Source: G965232465 sp965276005
GTDB taxonomy: Bacteria; Pseudomonadota; Alphaproteobacteria; JAQWUY01
Reading direction: 5' to 3'
DNA length: 64,000 nucleotides
Assembly: GCA_965276005.1 (NCBI GenBank)
Contig: OZ254962.1
Coordinates: 1,736,001 to 1,800,000, forward strand
Under the pieces are notes generated by a model that saw nothing but the letters and a program-made list of their open reading frames with translations, did no database searches and was not told the origin of the DNA. Shown in pieces: positions 52,666 to 60,800 of the stretch. Within the stretch, counting starts at the first letter, position 1, and every line of letters starts with the position of its first letter. The translations under genes and the position numbers were made by a program.

Positions 52666-53886
52666 ATGATTAAACTATTTAACGGTGTTATAACCTATTC
52701 TAACGGCTCCATAATTTATACTAAGGCTGGAAGTGGAAAGGTCGATGATGTGATAAAACATCAAAGTCTTTTTAATAATTATAATAGCATTTTATCAATC
52801 GCTTTTAATCCTACATTGAATAAGATTGTTGGTGCTAGTTTCAATGTCACAATGGGTTTCAAGGTAGCAGCCACGAATTCTACCAATAAAAAATCAGGCG
52901 ATGGGGCATTTCCGCCAACTTTTATACCGAATGTATTTGCAGCTAACACCAAAAAGGTAAGTGATGCTTTATCCATATCTTACAGCAAAAAGAGTGATGG
53001 CGATGGGAATGGTTGGCAAGAATCTAATGCTAATAAAGTGGTGTCGGCATCAAATAAACACAAAAAAGCGGTTTCTAGCACGATGACAGGGGATCCGATA
53101 GTTGACTTTAACCTAGTGAAAAATCAAAATATCCAAGACCAGAAAACTCTCCAACAAAAGACGAGTAGCGGTGGCGGTGGTTCTAGTGGCGGATCCGGCG
53201 GCGGTGGTTCTAGTGGCGGATCCGGCGGCGGTGGTTCTAGTGGCGGATCCGGCGGCAGCAGTTGGGTCAGTAGGGTTGTGGATACTATTAGAGGTTGGCT
53301 CTTTCCAATCGTGTTGGATTTAGACGGTGACGGCGTTGAATTGGTCGATTTAAAGAATTCGAATGTATTTTTTGATATTAACAACGATGGCTATCGTAAC
53401 AACATGGGTTGGGCCAATGCGGACGATGGGTTCTTGGTTATCGACCTAAATAATGACAAGCGTATTACGGATTTCCGTGAACTTGCATTCAAAGAATATG
53501 ACGACAACGCCAAAACCGATCTTGATGGTTTAAAACAGTTCGACAGCAACGGTGATGGCTATCTCGACAGCGGCGACACACACTGGAATAAATTTGGCGT
53601 GTGGCAAGATAAAAACCAAAACGGCATAACAGACGCCGGCGAATTTAAAACGCTGGACGCATTCGGCATGAAACGGTTAAAGCTGGATAGTGACGGAAAA
53701 ACCCAAAAAAACAGCAAGAATATTTCGCATGGCACGGGCGAATATGAAATGAATAACGGTACCAAACGCAAGTTTGGCGATATTGGGCTGAGTTATTCGG
53801 ATCTGGGTTTTAAAATCCGTGCCAATGGCGATGTCGATATGCGGTCTGTAACATACGAACGAGGACATATTCGTAAAGTTGCTTAA
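52666..53886 (+). CDS. Cassette 3 gene B: variable N-terminus, linker, FrpC-like module
   Basis: 406 aa. GAGGAG precedes ATG 52666. Residues 1 to about 105 are variable (NGSIIYTKAGSGKVDDVIKH). Residues 105-165 are shared with cassette 4 (KKVSDALSISYSKK). From DQKTLQQKTSSGG on, all three long copies agree: three 9-residue Gly/Ser repeats, then WLFPIVLDLDGDGVELVD with several DxDxDG calcium loops. It ends in TYERGHIRKVA, so RTX repeats and the secretion signal of the full-length copy are missing. Product could be an unexported archive copy or a donor for recombination. The N-terminal domain would be the effector; its action is unknown. Confidence 0.7.
   Translation: MIKLFNGVITYSNGSIIYTKAGSGKVDDVIKHQSLFNNYNSILSIAFNPTLNKIVGASFNVTMGFKVAATNSTNKKSGDGAFPPTFIPNVFAANTKKVSDALSISYSKKSDGDGNGWQESNANKVVSASNKHKKAVSSTMTGDPIVDFNLVKNQNIQDQKTLQQKTSSGGGGSSGGSGGGGSSGGSGGGGSSGGSGGSSWVSRVVDTIRGWLFPIVLDLDGDGVELVDLKNSNVFFDINNDGYRNNMGWANADDGFLVIDLNNDKRITDFRELAFKEYDDNAKTDLDGLKQFDSNGDGYLDSGDTHWNKFGVWQDKNQNGITDAGEFKTLDAFGMKRLKLDSDGKTQKNSKNISHGTGEYEMNNGTKRKFGDIGLSYSDLGFKIRANGDVDMRSVTYERGHIRKVA
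53170..53250 (+). repeat. 27-bp tandem repeat, 3 units (Gly/Ser linker)
   Basis: Three units of 27 bp, each encoding GGGGSSGGS. Each contains a GGATCC. In-frame, so unit number changes linker length only. Confidence 0.95.
53293..53850 (+). repeat. Constant FrpC-like module, copy 1 (558 bp)
   Basis: From GWLFP to RSV. Same length as 55870-56427 and 58557-59114, with only a handful of base differences visible. Codon use is more balanced than in the variable genes. Confidence 0.93.
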
Positions 53887-53952
53887 AGGTATTTGTTCTT
53901 TACATGTTTTTTATGTTATGAAATAAAAATTATTTATATCTATATTTTTTAC

Positions 53953-53982
53953 TTGACAAGTATAAAAGGTTTGTGTTAATAT
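53953..53982 (+). promoter_or_regulatory. Cassette promoter, copy 3
   Basis: TTGACA (53953-53958), 18 bp, TAATAT (53977-53982). Confidence 0.6.
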
Positions 53983-54076
53983 ACTGTTTAAGATTGAAAA
54001 TAATATAATAAATAGTTAACAAAGATTGTTTAGGTGTAGGGTATTGTAACGGTACTTTTATTTTAAGAGGCTAGTT

Positions 54077-54184
54077 TTGACAAAGGAACGAATATTTTTA
54101 ATGTGGATATGGGGTTTTATACACTGGCTATATAGGCGATTCGTTGGTCGTGTTTTTGTTATGGATTTTTATTCGTGCAATTGA
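54077..54184 (+). CDS. Conserved small ORF, copy 3 (35 aa)
   Basis: TTG start, AAGAGG site. MTKERIFLMWIWGFIHWLYR then RFVGRVFVMDFYSCN; the end matches copy 1. Stop is TGA rather than TAA. Function unknown; see copy 1. Confidence 0.55.
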   Translation: MTKERIFLMWIWGFIHWLYRRFVGRVFVMDFYSCN

Positions 54185-54219
54185 CAAAGTGTATAGTAAC
54201 TAAAAGAAAGCGATTTTTA

Positions 54220-55086
54220 ATGACTAACATTCGGAATTTTATAATAGGGTTTTTACTGTGGTTTTCATATGCATCTGCTTATGCGGGACCTTATGCTATG
54301 GGACCTGCATGTTATAGATTACCTCCATTAAGTGGGACAGAACAGAATATATTAAACAATTTGAAAACGATATATTTTAAGGACGCTCTTATTGATTCTC
54401 GTGATGTAACTAAGAGATACTATCCATCAAGTATAAACTGGAATGATGGAAATGTATATGTACTTCCTCTTTATTATGAACCAAACGCAAATAATTATGG
54501 AAATAGAGGCTTTAATGTCAGAGATACAGAATTTGAGCGTCTTATTTTGAAGAGTTTTTCTGCATATACAGGATTAAGCCTGATGCATTGGAATGATATG
54601 CCCCCTAGTCAAACTATAAACATAATGCAATTTTTTATTGATAGAGAAAATTTTGCCTACATTGTCCAAAATAATGAATTTGTGCAATATGCTTTTAATT
54701 CTTTTGATCCCCGAGAAGAATATGTTCCCATTAATTTCAAGCAAGAGAAAAATTTGGATAATTTTGTTATTTTTGGTGATACAGTCTGGACAGAAATGAA
54801 AAAAACAAAAGAAACATTCATAGCTAGGGATTTCGATATTATTAATTTGCATAAGTCTGATCTGTCCTACAAAGCATTTTTTGTATGGAGTTTGTTTAAC
54901 GATTTAACAATGGCTCAAATGTACCCATTGCCAGAAAACGAAGACCCAGACTTGTCTTTCATGGATCTATATGTATTATGTGCTAAATATAGCAAGAATA
55001 TATCAATAAACATGTCCATACGATCATATTTACCTGCACTATCGCAAGAAATTGCAAAATTAAGTGCTATCAACCATTCAAATTAA
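54220..55086 (+). CDS. Cassette 4 gene A: exported protein
   Basis: 288 aa from ATG 54220 (MTNIRNFIIGFLLWFSYASA, signal peptide). An upstream in-frame GTG at 54175 would place the small ORF overlap ahead of the signal peptide and is rejected. Mature protein begins GPYAMGPACYRLPPLSGTEQ. It is a paralogue of 51781-52653, identical in long stretches near the end (LFNDLTMAQMYPLPENEDPD) but diverged in the middle. Same proposed role: immunity or partner for its gene B. Confidence 0.7.
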   Translation: MTNIRNFIIGFLLWFSYASAYAGPYAMGPACYRLPPLSGTEQNILNNLKTIYFKDALIDSRDVTKRYYPSSINWNDGNVYVLPLYYEPNANNYGNRGFNVRDTEFERLILKSFSAYTGLSLMHWNDMPPSQTINIMQFFIDRENFAYIVQNNEFVQYAFNSFDPREEYVPINFKQEKNLDNFVIFGDTVWTEMKKTKETFIARDFDIINLHKSDLSYKAFFVWSLFNDLTMAQMYPLPENEDPDLSFMDLYVLCAKYSKNISINMSIRSYLPALSQEIAKLSAINHSN

Positions 55087-55098
55087 GGAGAATGAAAA

Positions 55099-56463
55099 AT
55101 GACATTAAAATTATTCGAACCCTTTGGCGGTAATGTCAATTATAATAACGGTTCTATAATCTACACGAAGGCTGGAAATGGAAAAGCTGATGATATACTA
55201 AAATATCCAAGCTTCCTTGGTAATTATAGTAGTATTTTATCGATTACTTTTAATACTGAGCTAGGTAAGATTACTGATGTCAAATTTAATGTTAAAACGA
55301 ATTTCAAAGTAGGTGCATCTATGAATCTTACTAGTCCAAATCAAAGAAAAGATGTTTCTGAACTAACTTTTACACCGAATGTATTTGCAGCTAGCACCAA
55401 AAAGGTAAGTGATGCTTTATCCATATCTTACAGCAAAAAGAGTGATAGCGATGGGAATGGTTGGCAAGAATCTAATGCTAATAAAGTGGTGTCGGCATCA
55501 AATAAACACAAAAAAGCGGTTTCTAGCACGATGACAGGGGATCCGATAGTTGACTTTAACCTAGTGAAAAATCAAAATATCCAAGACCAGAAAACTCTCC
55601 AACAAAAGACGAGTAGCGGTGGCGGTGGTTCTAGTGGCGGATCCGGCGGCGGTGGTTCTAGTGGCGGATCCGGCGGCGGTGGTTCTAGTGGCGGATCCGG
55701 CGGCGGTGGTTCTGGTGGCGGATCCGGCGGCGGTGGTTCTAGTGGCGGATCTGGCGGCGGTGGTTCTAGTGGCGGATCTGGCGGCGGTGGTTCTAGTGGC
55801 GGATCTGGCGGCAGCAGTTGGGTCAGTAGGGTTGTGGATACTATCAGTAGGGTTGTGGATACTATTAGGGGTTGGCTCTTTCCAATCGTGTTGGATTTAG
55901 ACGGTGACGGCGTTGAATTGGTCGATTTAAAAAATTCGAATGTATTTTTTGATATTAACAACGATGGCTATCGTAACAACATGGGTTGGGCCAATGCGGA
56001 CGATGGGTTCTTGGTTATCGACCTAAATAATGACAAGCGTATTACGGATTTCCGTGAACTTGCATTCAAAGAATATGACGACAACGCCAAAACTGATCTT
56101 GATGGTTTAAAACAGTTTGACAGCAATGGTGATGGCTATCTCGACAGCGGCGACACACACTGGAATAAATTTGGCGTGTGGCAAGATAAAAACCAAAACG
56201 GTATAACAGACGCCGGCGAATTTAAAACGCTGGACGCATTCGGCATGAAACGGTTAAAGCTGGATAGTGATGGAAAAACCCCCAAAAACAGCAAGAATAT
56301 TTCGCATGGCACGGGCGAATATGAAATGAATAACGGTACCAAACGCAAGTTTGGCGATATTGGGCTGAGTTATTCGGATCTGGGTTTTAAAATCCGTGCC
56401 AATGGCGATGTCGATATGCGGTCTGTAACATACGAACGAGGACATATTCGTAAAGTTGCTTAA
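55099..56463 (+). CDS. Cassette 4 gene B: variable N-terminus, long linker, FrpC-like module
   Basis: 454 aa. AAGGAG precedes ATG 55099. The N-terminus (NNGSIIYTKAGNGKADDILK) is a relative of the cassette 3 N-terminus. Then KKVSDALSISYSKK, the constant DQKTLQQKTSS, seven Gly/Ser 9-mers instead of three, a duplicated SRVVDTI (21-bp duplication), and the constant module. It ends TYERGHIRKVA, without RTX repeats. Like cassette 3 it looks like a stored, truncated copy. Confidence 0.7.
   Translation: MTLKLFEPFGGNVNYNNGSIIYTKAGNGKADDILKYPSFLGNYSSILSITFNTELGKITDVKFNVKTNFKVGASMNLTSPNQRKDVSELTFTPNVFAASTKKVSDALSISYSKKSDSDGNGWQESNANKVVSASNKHKKAVSSTMTGDPIVDFNLVKNQNIQDQKTLQQKTSSGGGGSSGGSGGGGSSGGSGGGGSSGGSGGGGSGGGSGGGGSSGGSGGGGSSGGSGGGGSSGGSGGSSWVSRVVDTISRVVDTIRGWLFPIVLDLDGDGVELVDLKNSNVFFDINNDGYRNNMGWANADDGFLVIDLNNDKRITDFRELAFKEYDDNAKTDLDGLKQFDSNGDGYLDSGDTHWNKFGVWQDKNQNGITDAGEFKTLDAFGMKRLKLDSDGKTPKNSKNISHGTGEYEMNNGTKRKFGDIGLSYSDLGFKIRANGDVDMRSVTYERGHIRKVA
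55618..55806 (+). repeat. 27-bp tandem repeat, 7 units (Gly/Ser linker)
   Basis: Seven 27-bp units; unit 4 encodes GGGGSGGGS, the others GGGGSSGGS. The last three have GGATCT in place of GGATCC, suggesting separate expansions. Confidence 0.95.
55870..56427 (+). repeat. Constant FrpC-like module, copy 2 (558 bp)
   Basis: Same boundaries and length as copies 1 and 3. Some base changes (for example GACTGATCT-type versus GACCGATCT-type) are shared with copy 3 rather than copy 1. Confidence 0.93.
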
Positions 56464-56530
56464 AGGTATTTGTTCTTTACATGTTTTTTTATGTTATGAA
56501 ATAAAAATTATTTATATCTATATTTTTTAC

Positions 56531-56560
56531 TTGACAAGTATAAAAGGTTTGTGTTAATAT
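56531..56560 (+). promoter_or_regulatory. Cassette promoter, copy 4
   Basis: TTGACA (56531-56536), 18 bp, TAATAT (56555-56560). This would be the promoter for the full-length A-B pair. Confidence 0.6.
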
Positions 56561-56654
56561 ACTGTTTAAGATTGAAAATAATATAATAAATAGTTAACAA
56601 AGATTGTTTAGGTGTAGGGTATTGTAACGGTACTTTTATTTTAAGAGGTTAGTT

Positions 56655-56762
56655 TTGACAAAGGAACGAATATTTTTAATGTGGATATGGGGTTTTATAC
56701 ACTGGTTGTATAGGCGATTCGTTGGCTGTGTTTTTGCTGCGGGTTTTTGTTCGTGCAATTAA
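56655..56762 (+). CDS. Conserved small ORF, copy 4 (35 aa)
   Basis: TTG start, AAGAGG site. MTKERIFLMWIWGFIHWLYR then RFVGCVFAAGFCSCN, identical in protein to copy 2. Function unknown; see copy 1. Confidence 0.55.
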   Translation: MTKERIFLMWIWGFIHWLYRRFVGCVFAAGFCSCN

Positions 56763-56798
56763 CAAAGTGTATAGCAATTGAAAGAAAGTGATTTTTTT

Positions 56799-57794
56799 AT
56801 GACTAACATTCAGACAGATAAACAAGAATTCGAAAAGAGTTTATATGATGTAGAAATGGAGAAGATCCAATCTGCATATCCTACAGATAGGCAAATAGTC
56901 GTGGGAAAGGTACTCTTTTGGTGTATTGTACTGTTTAGCATCTTACTGATGGGGCATATGGTATTTAGCACTGGGAGCCTTGTAGTGTACCCGGTTTTTT
57001 ATGTGCTTATAGTCGTGATTATATCTTTTTTTTCTGTTCTTTATACTGGGGCATTCTATATGGTGTTTTGGGAACCTATAGGTGCAGCGAATACGAATAA
57101 TTTCCCACAGACTGGTTCTTCGTGGGTTTATATTTACTTTATCATATATTCTGTCATATTTACTTGGAATTTTTTAAAAAAACACAAGCGGCACATGATG
57201 ATATTGCTTGCTATAACATATGCGGTATTTTTGTTGCCTTTGTTGATGGCAACTTTATATGAGTCGACAGGTTGGCATATGGATATTAGCGATTATATAT
57301 CTATTTTGGACATTATGCCCAATGTTTGGCAACAGACAGGCGGCGACTTGTCACAAGAAATGTACCTAGTGGTAAATACAATGTATGTTATTGTATTTTA
57401 TGGCATGTGTATAATTTTACTATTTTACTATTTATTCTCTGCTTATGAAATATATGTATGGAGAAATAATTTTTATCAAGTGTTATCGAACGCAGATACA
57501 TTAAAAGTGTTACAAAAATATGCAAAAAAACATCCAAAGAAAAAAACAAAAAAATATGGAAGAGAATGTCTATATATGTTGCTAGCAGGGTTAGTCTTTC
57601 TAGCTGTAGGTTTTGATTTTGGATTTAAGGAATTTTACCTTTCGCCTTACATGTATGAATTTAGTTTTGTAAATGGTATTTATAGTATCATGCACACATT
57701 GTTTTTTACGATGAGTGGCTTATTTTTTGGTTTAGGTATCCCACTGTGTTTTAGATTTTTTATGGAGCATAGAATTTATGTTAAATATTTTTAA
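56799..57794 (+). CDS. Cassette 5 gene A: polytopic membrane protein
   Basis: 331 aa from ATG 56799 (MTNIQTDKQEFEKSLYDVEM). Six to seven membrane segments (for example VGKVLFWCIVLFSILLMGHM). Shares the YESTGWHMDISDYISILDIM region with gene A of cassette 2. It precedes the glycine-zipper RTX gene by 12 nt. In the Caulobacter Cdz system an integral membrane protein gives immunity to glycine-zipper toxins; by analogy this is a candidate immunity protein. No sequence relation to CdzI is claimed. Confidence 0.68.
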   Translation: MTNIQTDKQEFEKSLYDVEMEKIQSAYPTDRQIVVGKVLFWCIVLFSILLMGHMVFSTGSLVVYPVFYVLIVVIISFFSVLYTGAFYMVFWEPIGAANTNNFPQTGSSWVYIYFIIYSVIFTWNFLKKHKRHMMILLAITYAVFLLPLLMATLYESTGWHMDISDYISILDIMPNVWQQTGGDLSQEMYLVVNTMYVIVFYGMCIILLFYYLFSAYEIYVWRNNFYQVLSNADTLKVLQKYAKKHPKKKTKKYGRECLYMLLAGLVFLAVGFDFGFKEFYLSPYMYEFSFVNGIYSIMHTLFFTMSGLFFGLGIPLCFRFFMEHRIYVKYF

Positions 57795-57806
57795 AGGAGA
57801 CGACAA

Positions 57807-60800
57807 ATGACAAATGTACAACAGAAAAAAGACGATAAAGGCATTGATATTGGCAAGACTATCGATATCAGCCTAGCCACAATCGATGCATTAAACGATA
57901 GCCGTGCAGGGCGTTTTTTTACGAAGGCTATTAGTCGGGCAAAAAATATAGTTACATTTTTCTCTGTTGAAAATAAAGCGAAAGTTGTTGCTCAGATAGC
58001 TGCCGGTTGGAATGCTGGTAAAGCTGGCGGTGTGGCTGGCGGTGTGGTTGGTGCAAAGGCTGGTGGGGCTGGCGGGGCGACTATTGGTTTATTATTTGGA
58101 GGACCACCCGGTGCAGCAGTAGGTGCTGGTACAGGTGCTACTGTAGGTAGTTTTTTGGGTGTTGTTTTGGGTGGGGTATATAGTGGATACCTAGGATTTG
58201 AAGGTGCTGGAAAGGCATACGATACTGCTGAAAGCTTCACAGATTCGCAAAATAAGAAAATCAAAGAACAATACAGTGAGACAATGAAAAAAGAGATAGA
58301 AAAAGAATATAAAGACACTGTGTCGCAAAATACCCGAGACCAGAAAACTCTCCAACAAAAGACGAGTAGTGGCGGCGGCGGTTCTGGTGGCGGATCCGGC
58401 GGTGGTAGTTCTGGTGGCGGATCAAATAATGATGATGGTAATACCTTATATCCAGGCGGTCCTCCAAGAAGTTTTACTGATCCCGATTACTATACAACAC
58501 CCTCGCCAAGATCAGGCGGCAGCAGTTGGTTTAGTAGGGCTGTGGATGCTGCTAGAGGTTGGCTCTTTCCAATCGTGTTGGATTTAGACGGTGACGGCGT
58601 TGAATTGGTCGATTTAAAGAATTCGAATGTATTTTTTGATATTAACAACGATGGCTATCGTAACAACATGGGTTGGGCCAATGCGGACGATGGGTTCTTG
58701 GTTATCGACCTAAATAATGACAAGCGTATTACGGATTTCCGTGAACTTGCATTCAAAGAATATGACGACAACGCCAAAACTGATCTTGATGGTTTAAAAC
58801 AGTTTGACAGCAATGGTGATGGCTATCTCGACAGCGGCGACACACACTGGAATAAATTTGGCGTGTGGCAAGATAAAAACCAAAACGGCATAACAGACGC
58901 CGGCGAATTTAAAACGCTGGACGCATTCGGCATGAAACGGTTAAAGCTGGATAGTGACGGAAAAACCCCAAAAAACAGCAAGAATATTTCGCATGGCACG
59001 GGCGAATATGAAATGAATAACGGTACCAAACGCAAGTTTGGCGATATTGGGTTGAGTTATTCGGATCTGGGTTTTAAAATCCGTGCCAATGGCGATGTCG
59101 ATATGCGGTCTGTATCCGGTCGTGTTATACGGGAAGTCAAAAGCGATAAAGGAGTTGTTATTGGATTGGACACAAACAAATTAGGAGGTGTCATAGGCGG
59201 TGCCGGTAATGACTACTTGATAACGGGGAACGCTTTAAATGTGTTCTTATCGGGTCAAGATGGCAATGATGTACTGACCGGCGGTGCGGGTGATGACTGG
59301 TTAATCGGCGGTGCCGGAATGGATATTCTTTTAGGCGGCGAAGGGCACGACATATTGTTCTTCGACAGCAAAGATATAATGGTAAGCGGCGGCGAAGGGT
59401 ACGATATTGCCTATGCCACAGGCGATAAAGGGGTTCGTTTCAATGTAAATAACGGTACTACCAGTATCGAGGCTATATTCGGCACCAAACACAATGATAG
59501 TTTTACCACCAGCGGTAAACAAGGATACTATGCCAACGGCGGTGCCGGTGATGATAGCTTCACAGGACGACAAGGCAACGACACCTTCATCGGTGGCGAC
59601 GGCAACGATAGCTTTAATGCTGGTGCCGGCGATGATACTTTAATTGTCGATCACCAAGACACCCACATTAAAGGGGGCAGCGGCTATGATACGGTTCTGG
59701 TATCGGACACCCAAGCGGTTACCCTAAACGCTAAGGACATGCAGGCTGAAGTGGTTATCGGCGGCACAGGTCATGATACCTTAACCAATGTAGGCGGGTA
59801 CCAATCTGTGGTATTATCCGGAGGCGATGGTAACGACACATTAATCGGCGGCAAGGGTAACGACTTCCTGTTTGGCGATGCGGGCGATGACAGCCTGTCC
59901 GGCGGCATGGGCGATGACATACTGGTCGGCGGTGCAGGCTATAACACATATAGCTTCAGCCGTAAATTTGGTAGGGACAGGGTTATCAACGACACAGGCA
60001 ATACGCTTGCCAGCGGTAAAGTGATATTTAAAGACAATATAGCATTGTCCGAACTAACCATTTTCCGGGAAAATAACAACCTTGTTATCTCTATTGCCGG
60101 CACAGACGACAGCATCACTTTTGAAAATTGGTACAAAGGTGCCGGCAATCAAATAAAATCGTTTGAAACAGAAAACGGTACCGTGTTGTTTACCAATAAT
60201 AACATTCCTTATCAAACGGGTACCAAATCGCACTTAACACAAGCTGTAGATGTGCAATTAGGCGTATATTGGTCGTATTGGTCGAATTTTGAAACTGCCA
60301 GCAATACAGGCTCGGGACGGTGGATCCAAGACCTAGTATTTAACTATGCCAACGGTCGCAAGGTCATCGACATGAGCAAAATTCGCCAACAACAAACCAG
60401 CACCAGTATGATTTACGGTGTGCTAAAAAACAACCGCTCCGCACATATGGTTTTAGAAAATGTTGTAACAACCGACCGAGTACGACACTTGGAAAGTAAG
60501 GATACATCAAACTTTTTTATGCACATAAAGAGTGGCGATATACAAGTAGAATATATGGTATCCCGTGATCAAGGCGTAATGTCGTTTAGCACAGATAAAA
60601 CCGTGAGTAGTACACTGTGGAAAGTCACAGCATACAACAACAGCACCATGACTATTACCTTGGGCGATAAGCAAGACCGCATCGACAAAATGGATGTCAG
60701 CGAAAACGCCACCACAAGTATCCATACGGGCGGCGGCAACGATACCATCAACCGAGTATACACAAGCGGTACCAGCAGCACCGATATATCTCTAGGTGAT

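Larger units (their letters stand above)
53845..54219 (+). repeat. Array block, copy 3
   Basis: Begins TCTGTAACATACGAACGAGG right after the constant module and runs to gene A of cassette 4. Confidence 0.93.
56422..56798 (+). repeat. Array block, copy 4
   Basis: Begins TCTGTAACATACGAACGAGG and ends just before gene A of cassette 5. It is the last copy and drives the full-length RTX gene. Confidence 0.93.

Noticed and set aside
55618..55806. Regular 27-bp repeats that could be mistaken for a CRISPR array
   Set aside because: No unique spacers; the units are contiguous, in frame and encode the Gly/Ser linker.
55619..55900. ORF of VVLVADPAA-type repeats in another frame
   Set aside because: It is the same 27-bp repeat read out of frame, inside gene B of cassette 4.
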